Source: a virus
IMG/VR virus record: IMGVR_UViG_3300046449_000280
Coordinates: 1-33,141 of that record
Reading direction: 5' to 3' (one strand)
DNA length: 33,141 nt
Shown here: in pieces, positions 7,623 through 15,574 of the stretch
How the letters are laid out: each line of letters opens with the position of its first letter
Numbering within the stretch: position 1 is the first letter of the stretch
Notes under the pieces: model-generated
Databases searched by the model: none
Told to the model about the DNA's origin: nothing
What the model saw: the letters and a program-made list of their open reading frames with translations, nothing else
Program-made: the position numbers and the translations under genes

Positions 7623-10129
7623 GGTCGCCCCTGCATATCGATCGATGTTTGATTGTTACGCTGGACAACTTGAACAGCAGCCATAGCGCCGCCCTCAGCA
7701 CCCGCTTGCTGCGCGATTACACCCAGAGCTCCGTCGTCTTCAACGTACACCTCAACCAAAACTTTGACCTGAGAAGCAGCGCCGCCTGACAGTGCTTTTT
7801 GTGCTTGAGGGACATTTAGGATCGCGCCGTTTTGAGATGGGACAAAAACCTCAGAATTAGCCGTATTTTCATTTACCAAGTACGGTGTGCCGGCAGAAAC
7901 TGGACCGCCATTTGCACGCGCGCCTCCCAAAAGTCCACCAATGATACCGCCCAAAAGTCCACCACCTTCACCACCTCCACCGCCTGATATGTTCGCAAAG
8001 GTACCTGTGCCAAAGAGCGCGTATTCAATAGCGGCGCGCTTGATGCTGTCCTTGAACGCGTCCATCGCATCCGCACTGCCCATGGCAGCATCGATGGTCG
8101 CCGATTTAAAATCTTGGATCGTAGAGTTCAGCGCTTCATGGCGCGACTTTGCCTCGTCGACCTTCTCGGATGCCAAAACGTACTGTTCTGCCAAGCTGGA
8201 AACAGACGCTTCAAGTTCAGGCGTAATTTTCTGCCCGTCTTGTTTTGCTTTATTGAGAAGGTCGGTTTTTTTCTTAGCGACAGCTATGGCAACGCCGTAT
8301 TGATCATACTCGAAAGTCAAATCATTGAGCGCTTTAGCTTCTGCAAGCATTTCATCAATTTGAGAACGAGTGTCCTTTAAGCCCATAGAGAACGACTGTC
8401 GCGACTTTCCATCGCCACTTGAACCGCCACCCGAAGTGGGCGCACGGGCGGCAGTTGATGAAATATTCCCTGCCGCGATCTCTGCTATTTGCTGATCAGT
8501 TAGCAGTGCGCCATCTTTCACCGCGTCTTTTCGCACGGATGATATTTCACGTTCTAGCGCGAGCTGATCTTTAGTGAGGCTTTGAAGCCTTTTTTGTTCA
8601 GAGATATAGGCGTCATTTGATGCGGCTTGATCCCCAAGAGCCTTGATCTCAGACAACAATGCCGATTGCTCGGGTGTTCCGGGGGATACCGTCGTTCCTG
8701 GCATCGCTGCCTTTAAGGCGTTGGCTTGACCCGTTGCGATGGAAAGGTCTTGTGTGAGACGCGAAACTTGGCCTCTAACTGATGACATGTCTGCGCCCGC
8801 GACACTTTCCAAAGATGCAAGTGCGTCGTCCGCTTCGAGGGCAGTGTCTTCAATGAACCCATTAAATTCATCAAGAGTGATCATTCCATTATCGATCTGA
8901 AATGCGAGGGAAGACATGTTGTGAGCGGATTGATCAAGCGTATCAGCGATATCTCCAAAGCCACGCCGTCGCGCACCTTCCGACAAGCTTTCAAGCGATG
9001 CTGAAAGATCGCCGTATTTAGATATTACTCCGTCAATGTTGTTTTTTAGGGCCTCTAAATCCGCAGATTGCTCTTTTGTCAGATCACCAGCGCCTTTGAG
9101 TTTGTCCATTGTTCCTTGGCCAAGGACGGCACCACCAAGACTATCGCTAAAGAAATCGTCAAACGTAGTGCGTGCAGCATCGTCAACAGCATCAGCCATA
9201 CCAACAGCCATCTGCTGCCAAGCCGCGGTGACCCTTAGGGCCAATTCATTGTAGCGACGCTCGATTTCGTCGGCTTTGTCGATCATTTCACTATCAAGCA
9301 CGGCGCCTACATCGTGGGCCTCTTGGATCAGCCCTGCAAGTTCACCGCGACCTTGACCAAGAAGTTCAACAAAGCGCTCACCAGCGGTGCCACCAAACAA
9401 TTCATCGGACACGCGAATTTGGGCCGCCTTGCTCAATCCCTCCATGCGATCAAGCATTTCAAGCATCAAGGCAGATGGGTCTTTGATCTTTTTTTTGAGT
9501 TCGTCACTGGTGTATCCAAGGCGGTTCAAAGCTTCTGCGGCGGGGCCCACGCCGGTGACGACAAACTCATCTACACGCAAATTGAGTTCTTTGAAGCCAT
9601 CAACCAACGAGTCGACACTGAGCCGGTTTTTATCAGCTACATATGACCACTCTTGGAATGTAGCCACATCAAGGCCAGACCGCTTTGCCTCGTTGCCAAT
9701 ATTGGCAACGCCGCGAACAGTAGATGATATGTTTCGGGTGATACCTGCAAACGCGGCTGTGATTGCACCACCGGCCAGTCCGAAGGCCAAATTTTTACCC
9801 ATCGACAGCGCGCCCTTGCCCAATTGGGAAACGCTGCCATTCATGGCGACAACTTTGCTTCGGGTTTGATTGAGCTTTGCCGCGGTAATATCGTATTCCC
9901 GCTGGGCAAGCTTCAATCCTTTAGCGTGCTTTGCCACATCGATCGTCCCAGCCTCAAGTGCTGCATTGAACCGCAGCTGCTGCTTTTCAAGTTTTGCCTC
10001 TGCCGCCGCCAAAGGACTAAACTTTCTTTCAAGACGATCAATCGCGGCACCCGCTGACTTTGCCTTTTTCTCAAACTCCTGCTGTTGAAGTTCAAGCAGG
10101 ATGGCAATGCGTTCGGTTGGTTCAGCCAT
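7619..10129 (-). CDS. Tail tape measure protein
   Basis: 836 residues, largely alpha-helical with long charged heptad-like stretches at both ends and a hydrophobic Gly/Ala segment near residues 108-135 (LGKGALSMGKNLAFGLAGGA). A Gly-rich low-complexity patch (NISGGGGGEGGGLLGGIIGG, around residue 715) precedes a short beta C-terminus. This pattern, and the position after the tail chaperone pair, identify the tape measure, which sets tail length and may form a membrane channel during DNA entry. The usual scaling of about 0.15 nm per residue would give a tail near 125 nm. The ATG at 10129 overlaps the end of the frameshifted chaperone frame, so translation is coupled. Confidence 0.85.
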   Translation of the reverse strand: MAEPTERIAILLELQQQEFEKKAKSAGAAIDRLERKFSPLAAAEAKLEKQQLRFNAALEAGTIDVAKHAKGLKLAQREYDITAAKLNQTRSKVVAMNGSVSQLGKGALSMGKNLAFGLAGGAITAAFAGITRNISSTVRGVANIGNEAKRSGLDVATFQEWSYVADKNRLSVDSLVDGFKELNLRVDEFVVTGVGPAAEALNRLGYTSDELKKKIKDPSALMLEMLDRMEGLSKAAQIRVSDELFGGTAGERFVELLGQGRGELAGLIQEAHDVGAVLDSEMIDKADEIERRYNELALRVTAAWQQMAVGMADAVDDAARTTFDDFFSDSLGGAVLGQGTMDKLKGAGDLTKEQSADLEALKNNIDGVISKYGDLSASLESLSEGARRRGFGDIADTLDQSAHNMSSLAFQIDNGMITLDEFNGFIEDTALEADDALASLESVAGADMSSVRGQVSRLTQDLSIATGQANALKAAMPGTTVSPGTPEQSALLSEIKALGDQAASNDAYISEQKRLQSLTKDQLALEREISSVRKDAVKDGALLTDQQIAEIAAGNISSTAARAPTSGGGSSGDGKSRQSFSMGLKDTRSQIDEMLAEAKALNDLTFEYDQYGVAIAVAKKKTDLLNKAKQDGQKITPELEASVSSLAEQYVLASEKVDEAKSRHEALNSTIQDFKSATIDAAMGSADAMDAFKDSIKRAAIEYALFGTGTFANISGGGGGEGGGLLGGIIGGLLGGARANGGPVSAGTPYLVNENTANSEVFVPSQNGAILNVPQAQKALSGGAASQVKVLVEVYVEDDGALGVIAQQAGAEGGAMAAVQVVQRNNQTSIDMQGRP

Positions 10130-10358
10130 ACTTCGCCTTCAATTCTTGGAATTCGTCCCACGTCGGGGGATTTGTCGTGTCGCCAGCATTGTCTTCATTC
10201 CACCCCTCAACAAAGAGGGACCAATCGGCAGGCGTCATGGCCCGCCAATCAGCAAAGCTCAATCCTGTGGATCTTGCGTTTTTGAGTTTGCTTGGCGCGT
10301 CGTAGGCTTCGGATCGATCGGCTTGGACGATCCAGCTATGTCGTCGGCTTTTTTTTTA
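10122..10358 (-). CDS. Tail assembly chaperone, -1 frame extension (GT-like)
   Basis: In the -1 frame relative to the upstream chaperone, reading from the nine-A run, there are 75 codons without a stop (beginning SRRHSWIVQ), ending at TGA 10124-10122 inside the start of the tape measure gene. The extension contains LSFADWRAMTPADWSLFVEG, which resembles the short tail chaperone that is a separate gene in gene-transfer agents. An in-frame ATG (10238) could give an independent 38-residue product, but the unbroken frame back to the slippery run suggests a fused product of about 188 residues, made at low level, as for lambda gpG/gpGT. A chaperone pair normally recruits tube subunits to the tape measure. 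Confidence 0.65.
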
Positions 10359-10687
10359 TCCCAATCGACTGGGGTAAATGCAGCCAAAACCAAGTCTTGG
10401 GCTATTGATCGAATGTGGTGATTTTCGCTTGGTGGAAGATCATCAACCAGCTTGTCAGCCGACTTATCATTGAGACCCCCACCAACGAGTCCCAGCGCCA
10501 CAAGATCACGGCAATGGCGCGCTTGTGGGGCTCCCTTGCCTAGGAGCTGATCAAGCATCACAAAGATACCCAGCCCGTGTTGGCGCTCAAAGCGTTCGAT
10601 TTCGCCGTTGCGCAAAATCAGCGGGCGACTTTCATCGCCCAACTGCTCAATGATACCGCCTGCGGGCGCTTCTGCTGTAATAGGCAT
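10259..10687 (-). CDS. Tail assembly chaperone (G-like; GTA TAC family)
   Basis: 142 residues between the tail tube and tape measure genes, the invariant position of the first tail chaperone. The body (about residues 20-107) is helical with RPLILRNGEIERFERQHGLG, similar to gene-transfer-agent chaperones (Phage_TAC_11-like). The last 30 residues are polar and disordered (SSKPIDPKPTTRQANSKTQ), as expected for the non-shifted product of a frameshifting gene. Codons 111-113 are three AAA lysines forming the nine-A slippery run. ATG 10687 abuts the stop of the tail tube gene. Confidence 0.75.
   Translation of the reverse strand: MPITAEAPAGGIIEQLGDESRPLILRNGEIERFERQHGLGIFVMLDQLLGKGAPQARHCRDLVALGLVGGGLNDKSADKLVDDLPPSENHHIRSIAQDLVLAAFTPVDWDKKKADDIAGSSKPIDPKPTTRQANSKTQDPQD
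10349..10357 (-). promoter_or_regulatory. Nine-A slippery site for -1 ribosomal frameshift
   Basis: The minus strand reads GAT AAA AAA AAA GCC in the chaperone frame. A-AAA-AAA permits tandem slippage by -1, and the resulting frame is open for 75 codons into a chaperone-like sequence. Position and outcome match the conserved frameshift in long-tailed phage chaperone genes. A downstream stimulatory structure was not identified. Confidence 0.7.
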
Positions 10688-11130
10688 TAGGCGGCAGTAA
10701 AGTCGATGTAGCCATTTGAGGCCAACGAGAAACTTTTTGTCACAGGGCCTGTCTGTTCACCCCCAAATTCAATGTTGTCGATGTGGAATGCACCTTCAAA
10801 AGTACCAAAATCAGGCACGATAATTTGAAAATTTCCGATCGCATCTGCGGTGTCATCTTCACCTGAGCCAAATGCAATCGCCTTGAACCGATCAAGAGAT
10901 GTACCGCCTTCAAAAATACCGTTTCCAGAGGTAGAGATAGCGCGCATCCCCGTCATAACTTCTTGCCAAAGCTGCCCGCCCGGCGCTGTGCATTTGGGGG
11001 TTGTCACATCAAAGTTTGAATTGTTCACAGTGATCGTTTTTGACTGAAGTCCGCAGAGTGTTGTGAAAGCTTCTGTCTCTGCGCCATCGCCGATTTTAAT
11101 CAGCAACAGTGTACCGTTTTGCTTTGCCAT
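10687..11130 (-). CDS. Major tail tube protein
   Basis: A 147-residue, beta-rich protein starting MAKQNGTLLLIKIGDGA. The segment FTTLCGLQSKTITVNNSNFDV followed by LWQEVMTGMRAISTSGNGIF is typical of siphovirus tail tube subunits (TP901-1/lambda V-like fold), which stack as hexameric rings around the tape measure. Its location between the tail terminator-like gene and the chaperones is the standard order. A 173-base spacer precedes it on the minus strand, larger than any other gap in the structural operon, so it may have its own promoter or processing site. Confidence 0.75.
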   Translation of the reverse strand: MAKQNGTLLLIKIGDGAETEAFTTLCGLQSKTITVNNSNFDVTTPKCTAPGGQLWQEVMTGMRAISTSGNGIFEGGTSLDRFKAIAFGSGEDDTADAIGNFQIIVPDFGTFEGAFHIDNIEFGGEQTGPVTKSFSLASNGYIDFTAA

Positions 11131-11265
11131 TGTTCAGGCTCCATATGTTTGAAGTTTTGGACGCCTATGCGGCTATCCATACGGCGCTTGCCCAAGGCGC
11201 GTGTATGGGCATACCTTTGCGAGACAATCACAAAGGAAATTCTGTGGGATAAATTGTGGCAGTTT

Positions 11266-11286
11266 TGTTGTCTCCGTCTGACAACA
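11266..11286. other. Hairpin in the spacer before the tail tube gene
   Basis: TGTTGTC and GACAACA form a perfect 7-bp inverted repeat around a 7-base loop, in the 173-base spacer 11131-11303. It is not followed by a T run on the minus strand, so it does not look like a simple terminator. RNA processing or transcript stabilisation ahead of the highly expressed tail tube gene is possible. No gene is seen in the spacer. Confidence 0.35.
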
Positions 11287-11303
11287 CTTAGAAACGAACG
11301 AAA

Positions 11304-11717
11304 TCAACCATCCAGCAGCGCGCTATACGCTGTCACAACCTCAAAATCCTTGCCATTTGCCGCGTCACCCGACGTTTCAGTCAGCCTTTGAAGTTGCACC
11401 AGCGTAAAGCCTGCAACGGCGAGTGCTGCATTGTCTAACGCGGAATTCACCGCCTCGGCGCAACGAGACGCCTCAACATCTGCCGCCGAAACATCACGGC
11501 TTACAGCCTCGACACCAAATGTCACAGTGGCCGCTTTGCTGCAATCGCTGCGCAAATCGCGCACAACGATGTTGTTTATCCAAACGTATGGCCGTTGTGC
11601 TGCATCAGGGACGCGGCGCCCGTACACCCGCGCACCTACAAGTGCCGAAAGGCCTGTGTCGCCCTTTAGCGCAGCCAAAATAGCCGCCTGCATTGCAAGA
11701 GCGTAACCATCAGCCAT
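11304..11717 (-). CDS. Tail terminator / completion protein (DUF3168-like)
   Basis: 137 residues starting MADGYALAMQAAILAALKGD. The helix, then LVGARVYGRRVPDAAQRPYVWI, then a beta strand, matches DUF3168-type tail terminator proteins (lambda gpU-like), which cap the tail tube and provide the joining surface to the head. Overlap of its start with the upstream stop as TAATG indicates coupling. Immediate neighbours (HK97 gp10-like upstream, tail tube downstream) are as in other HK97-type phages. Confidence 0.75.
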   Translation of the reverse strand: MADGYALAMQAAILAALKGDTGLSALVGARVYGRRVPDAAQRPYVWINNIVVRDLRSDCSKAATVTFGVEAVSRDVSAADVEASRCAEAVNSALDNAALAVAGFTLVQLQRLTETSGDAANGKDFEVVTAYSALLDG

Positions 11718-12055
11718 TATTTCACCGCCTTGATCGCTTTTTTGATTGCCTTGCGACTACGCTCCATGCGCTTCTTCTTTGTGGCGGCCATTGATGGGTT
11801 CACAAAAGGCCGTGGCCCCCGCTTACCCTCAATAACCTTCGCTTTCGGGCCGAAGTCGATTAACTGAGAACCGTCCTCGCCTGCGATGTTGCGGATCAAT
11901 GCTCGGTTTGTGCCTGTAGGTGATGGGATTAGCACTTGCGCCAAGTCTACTATCATTTCCGCGTTGTCTTTATTCGCTTCTGCAAACTGCGCCTCAATCT
12001 CCGGCGTGATTTTTTTCAGCATTCGCTTTGTTGCTTGAAACCCTGTTTTTTTCAC
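11717..12055 (-). CDS. HK97 gp10-like head-tail / tail completion protein
   Basis: 112 residues, rich in Lys at both ends and starting MKKTGFQATKRMLKKITPEI. The segment LAQVLIPSPTGTNRALIRNI followed by GPKAKVIEGKRGPRPFVNPSM contains the RPFV-P motif characteristic of HK97 gp10-family proteins in the neck region. The C-terminus is a basic helix. Position between the head-tail adaptor and the DUF3168-like gene fits. It overlaps the upstream gene by 4 bases (ATGA). Confidence 0.7.
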   Translation of the reverse strand: MKKTGFQATKRMLKKITPEIEAQFAEANKDNAEMIVDLAQVLIPSPTGTNRALIRNIAGEDGSQLIDFGPKAKVIEGKRGPRPFVNPSMAATKKKRMERSRKAIKKAIKAVK

Positions 12056-12387
12056 TGTGAACCGCCTGCCTCAACAAGCAAGTCCAGCATTGCGCCAACA
12101 TCGTCGGCATGCGCAATGCCCAGAATGTTCCAAGTTTCGCCACGGGCGACCACTTGGTCGCTCGCAGTGATGCCGCTCACCTGCTGTGTGTCATAAATTC
12201 GAATCGTCGCCGTCCTCACGTTCTCAACAGATCCTGCACGAACCCGCTCCCTGCCCGTTGTCTCGCGAACATTTCCCCAGACCGTGAAGAGTTTTTCAAA
12301 CTCGCCTTTGACATTTCCGTAGGCGTCGCCTCCTTCGCCTTGACGCTTAAATGTAATTTGATGGCGAAAACTACCAGCACCCATCAT
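12052..12387 (-). CDS. Head closure / head-tail adaptor protein (SPP1 gp16-like)
   Basis: 111 residues beginning MMGAGSFRHQITFKRQGEGGD. The pattern FRHQITFKRQ...G...FTVWGNVRETTGRERVRAG, then a central VSGITASDQVVARGETWNILGI, is the signature of the small beta-barrel head-tail joining proteins (SPP1 gp16/HK97-type adaptor). They close the portal channel after packaging. 4-base overlaps link it to both neighbours. Confidence 0.75.
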   Translation of the reverse strand: MMGAGSFRHQITFKRQGEGGDAYGNVKGEFEKLFTVWGNVRETTGRERVRAGSVENVRTATIRIYDTQQVSGITASDQVVARGETWNILGIAHADDVGAMLDLLVEAGGSQ

Positions 12388-12938
12388 AGTCGATGCCTAA
12401 AATATTTACTGACCAATGCCTCGTATGCGAAAGTAGGGCTGACATTTACAGCCTCCATTTCGCGGAAAATATACATAGAACCGACATGCAACTTTATGGC
12501 GTGCTTTAAGTCCTCTGGGCACTTCTCATACCCAGCAATAAATTCGACTACAGCGGGACCATTCGGCCAAGAAAAACCAGAATTTAGACGCAAAAAAGGC
12601 CCTCGTCCGTCGTTCAAAAGGCGATAGTCGGTGAATTCCACACTGCCAAAATAGACGCTAGAAACTGATATTACGGGCGAGAAAGGCAGTACCAAGTCGC
12701 CACGAGCGCATTCATATTCTTGAGACCAAGTTTGAGGCATCAGCGCTCGACCTAGAATGCCGGTGAACCCATCGATATGCTGAACGGCAGCGTTAATCAT
12801 ACTTTGGATTTCGGCACCAGTTAGCGTGTCGAGAACACTGTCACCATCACTCGTGGTTTCGCGCAAATGCGTTTTCGCTTCGTCAATTGTAATGGCATCC
12901 ACTGTTGGGCCGGTTACTAAAGTCGGGAAAAGCATCAA
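12384..12938 (-). CDS. Head-tail connector (HK97 gp6-like)
   Basis: 184 residues beginning MMLFPTLVTGPTVDAITIDEAKTHLR (abbreviated). The helical N-terminus, AVQHIDGFTGILGRALMPQTW and the following beta-rich C-terminal part with PEDLKHAIKLHVGSMYIFRE are typical of gp6-like connectors, which form a ring beneath the portal. First gene after the terminator that follows the capsid block, so it is expected to be made in smaller amounts than capsid. Confidence 0.75.
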   Translation of the reverse strand: MMLFPTLVTGPTVDAITIDEAKTHLRETTSDGDSVLDTLTGAEIQSMINAAVQHIDGFTGILGRALMPQTWSQEYECARGDLVLPFSPVISVSSVYFGSVEFTDYRLLNDGRGPFLRLNSGFSWPNGPAVVEFIAGYEKCPEDLKHAIKLHVGSMYIFREMEAVNVSPTFAYEALVSKYFRHRL

Positions 12939-12970
12939 GTTTCCTCACATACTAGGATTATCAACTTATT

Positions 12971-12993
12971 AAAGGGGGCAGCGGCCCGCCCCC
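12971..12993 (-). terminator. Internal terminator below the capsid genes
   Basis: On the minus strand GGGGGC and GCCCCC form a 6-bp G/C stem around an 8-base loop, followed by TTTAATAAG. It lies 13 bases after the stop of the capsid-adjacent gene and before the connector gene. The short T tract suggests partial termination, which would favour capsid over connector expression. Confidence 0.6.
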
Positions 12994-13005
12994 TCAGAAA
13001 GCCGA

Positions 13006-13392
13006 TTAGACTACAGGTGCATCGGATGCATGTCCGCGAACAACCATGATGCCGGCGGCAACAGACGTGCCGCTGTTCTTGGTTGTGACTGTGCGGATAT
13101 AACGCTTGGTGCCGACATAGCCGACCTTATAAACGCTATCGGCCTCAAGGCTGGCAGGGAACTCGCCTTGAAGGTCAGGCGCAGCAACATCAGCAAAGTC
13201 GCCGCTTGTGGTTGTGTCGCTCTCTTGCAGCTTGGTTGTGAAGTCACCAGATCCGGCGATCGTGCCAGTGTTAATTGCGACCAGTGCTGAATTGAACCCT
13301 TGAAGGTCAATCGGGCTCGAAGTTGCCGTTGCCGCGACAACAGCGGGGGCCAGTGCTTGCACCAGCCCAATTTTTGAATGCAGGTCTTTCAT
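13006..13392 (-). CDS. Small capsid-adjacent protein, possible decoration protein
   Basis: 128 residues, beta-rich, Thr/Ser/Ala-rich, no membrane segment. It starts MKDLHSKIGLVQALAPAVVAA and contains LQGFNSALVAINTGTIAGSG and YVGTKRYIRTVTT, which recur in small proteins next to the major capsid gene of alphaproteobacterial phages. Its position between capsid and terminator implies high expression. Capsid decoration or fibre attachment is plausible, but the family has no known function that I can name. Confidence 0.55.
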   Translation of the reverse strand: MKDLHSKIGLVQALAPAVVAATATSSPIDLQGFNSALVAINTGTIAGSGDFTTKLQESDTTTSGDFADVAAPDLQGEFPASLEADSVYKVGYVGTKRYIRTVTTKNSGTSVAAGIMVVRGHASDAPVV

Positions 13393-13450
13393 GAGACTGC
13401 CCTTTCATAAAATGAGAGAATTTCTGGGCGAACAAAGCCGCCCAGATAAA

Positions 13451-14728
13451 TTAGGCCGCGATCTTCATCAGTTTGATTGCTTCGAAGTTCACAACCCCGC
13501 CGCCGACGCGTTTGGTGGTGTAGAACAACACGTTAGGCTTACTGGTGAACGGGTCACGGAGGACGCGGATACCGACGCGATCCGCGATCAAATACCCACG
13601 ATTGAAGTCACCAAAAGCGATCGGCAGCGCGTTAGCCGCAACCGCTGGCATATTGTCGTCAGTGTAGACAGGCTTGCCCAAGATTGTTGCGACCTCGGCG
13701 GTGCCGGAAGGGGCTGCCCAGATGAACGCGCCTTCAGCATCCTTGAACTTGCGAACCTTGCCCATCGTGGCATCGGACATGAGCCAAGAAGCGTTAGAGC
13801 GATACCCCTGCTTCAAAGCGTAGTGCAGATCAATGAAGGCATCCGCAGGGGATACGGAGGGTGTCGCGGTAAGGAAGCCATCAGCCTTCCCAGAAGCCAT
13901 AAAGCCCAACTTACCCCACTCATAGGATTCGTTCGCAACAGTATCGTATCCAAGGATACCACGTGGCTTGTTCACGCCGTTACCGGTGACGAAAGCCGCG
14001 CCTTCTTGCTCTGCAAACTCGATTGAAACTTCGTCAGCAAGCCAAGACGCGATATTAATCGCCGCATCGTCCATCGCCTTTTGTGTAGAAGCCGGGTTTG
14101 CGTACAGCTCAGCTGTATTCACCACGATTTCGCGCAGTGTTGGCGTGTTAGTCTCAGGGCGGTCTTCAGTCTCACCAACCCAGCCTGAGCTTGCGCCACC
14201 AACATTGACCAGCTTTTTATAAGCATCAGTCGAAATGTTGATTTTGCGGGCCAAGCCGCGAACCGTCGAAACCGTACCAAGAACTCGATCAATGCCGGAT
14301 TCCATTTCGACCGGAACAAGATAGCCGCCATCTGGATCAGATTGTGTGTTGAGTTTTGCTTTGACTTCAAGTTCTGACAGGCCTGCTTCAACGCCCTTGC
14401 GGAAGAAATTGTTGAACGCCTGCGCATGTTCAGCCTGATCAGGGTCCAAATCAGAACCGGCGCCACCCAACTTGAGTGCAGCAATCTGCGCATTAAGTTT
14501 ATCAAATTCGCCGTTCATCTTTGAGATGTCAGCGTTGATCCGATCCACCTTTTCAGTCTGGACAACATCAGCCATGCCAGCCTTCACATCGGCCAGCTCT
14601 TTGGTATGTTCTTTCTTGAACTCCTCAAAAGACGCATTGATCTGACCCAAAAGTTCTTTGGGGTCTGACGCAGCCGCTTTGACAACGGCAGAAAGCCCGC
14701 GAAAGCGGGCGTGATTTACGTGGGTCAT
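13451..14728 (-). CDS. Major capsid protein (HK97 fold)
   Basis: 425 residues. The first about 105 residues are helical and charged (FEEFKKEHTKELADVKAGMA and onward), the scaffolding-like delta domain removed by the prohead protease. The mature part starts around residue 115-125. It includes LNTQSDPDGGYLVPVEMESG, a hallmark of HK97-type capsids, and ends with IADRVGIRVLRDPFTSKPNV followed by a GGGVVNFEAIKLMKIAA tail. It assembles the icosahedral shell. It lies directly after the protease gene (9-base gap). Confidence 0.92.
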   Translation of the reverse strand: MTHVNHARFRGLSAVVKAAASDPKELLGQINASFEEFKKEHTKELADVKAGMADVVQTEKVDRINADISKMNGEFDKLNAQIAALKLGGAGSDLDPDQAEHAQAFNNFFRKGVEAGLSELEVKAKLNTQSDPDGGYLVPVEMESGIDRVLGTVSTVRGLARKINISTDAYKKLVNVGGASSGWVGETEDRPETNTPTLREIVVNTAELYANPASTQKAMDDAAINIASWLADEVSIEFAEQEGAAFVTGNGVNKPRGILGYDTVANESYEWGKLGFMASGKADGFLTATPSVSPADAFIDLHYALKQGYRSNASWLMSDATMGKVRKFKDAEGAFIWAAPSGTAEVATILGKPVYTDDNMPAVAANALPIAFGDFNRGYLIADRVGIRVLRDPFTSKPNVLFYTTKRVGGGVVNFEAIKLMKIAA

Positions 14729-14737
14729 GATTTTCTC

Positions 14738-15574
14738 CTATGACCTGATTGTAGAAAGAAGCTGCTCAAGCGCAGCCGGATCTAGGTCAGCGTCATGCGT
14801 GACCGCTGGGGCAGCGTGATGCGTGCCCCCCGTAGCTTCGTTGATCATCTTGCGCCGCTCGACACGCGGGACACCTGTTTGAGCAAGAAGCACTTCTAAG
14901 CGCTTGCGCGCGTTGATTTCTGGCGATGTGCGCGTCTGCGCATCCACTTTAGGCGCGTCAAAAACTTCATCTGCGAAACCTTTCTCAACAGCATCCTTGG
15001 CTGTAAAAAAGGTTTCTGCGTCCATATATTTTTCAATTTGATCACGGGGCAAACCAGTGCGGGCCTCGAAAATATCCATTTGCGCAGCGTCGATCTTGCC
15101 CAGCGTCTCAATTGCTTCGGCCAAGTCGTTCCGGTTGCCGATTACGCCGCCCCATGCGTTGTGAACCATGATAAACGAGCCAAGGCCCATCTTGATTTCA
15201 TCCCCGGCCATTGCGATGTAAGCCGCAGCGCTTGCCGCAATGCCCATAACTTCAACCGTCACTTTGGCTTTGTGTTGGCGCAGTTCGTTGTAAATAGAGA
15301 ATCCTTCGAAGACTGAACCGCCAGGGCTGTTCATCTTCACCGTAACGTCCTTAGCGCCGATGGAGCGCAGCGCGGCATTCATACGCTTGGCAGTGAAACC
15401 GCCGCCCGTCCAAGAGTCCTCACCTATCACGTCATAGATTGTTATTGTTTGAGGATCGTCGCTCTCAGCAGCATCGATGTCAGACCAACGAGCGAGCGCA
15501 TCAGATGGAACGTCCCAACTATAGCCCTTTGGCTCGGAAAGTCCCTTAATCTCAGGAAGCTTTAGAAGGCTCAT
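14738..15574 (-). CDS. Prohead maturation protease (ClpP-like serine protease)
   Basis: 278 residues using ATG 15574, which has AAGGAG seven bases upstream and overlaps the portal gene by 23 bases; in-frame upstream codons lack such a site. The ClpP fold is marked by NSPGGSVFEG (oxyanion loop, about 82-91), nucleophile Ser115 in GIAASAAAYIAM, and catalytic His138 in FIMVHNAW. The C-terminal 80 residues are charged and proline-rich, possibly removed on maturation. It trims the capsid delta domain during prohead maturation; portal, protease and capsid genes are contiguous, as usual. Confidence 0.9.
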   Translation of the reverse strand: MSLLKLPEIKGLSEPKGYSWDVPSDALARWSDIDAAESDDPQTITIYDVIGEDSWTGGGFTAKRMNAALRSIGAKDVTVKMNSPGGSVFEGFSIYNELRQHKAKVTVEVMGIAASAAAYIAMAGDEIKMGLGSFIMVHNAWGGVIGNRNDLAEAIETLGKIDAAQMDIFEARTGLPRDQIEKYMDAETFFTAKDAVEKGFADEVFDAPKVDAQTRTSPEINARKRLEVLLAQTGVPRVERRKMINEATGGTHHAAPAVTHDADLDPAALEQLLSTIRS

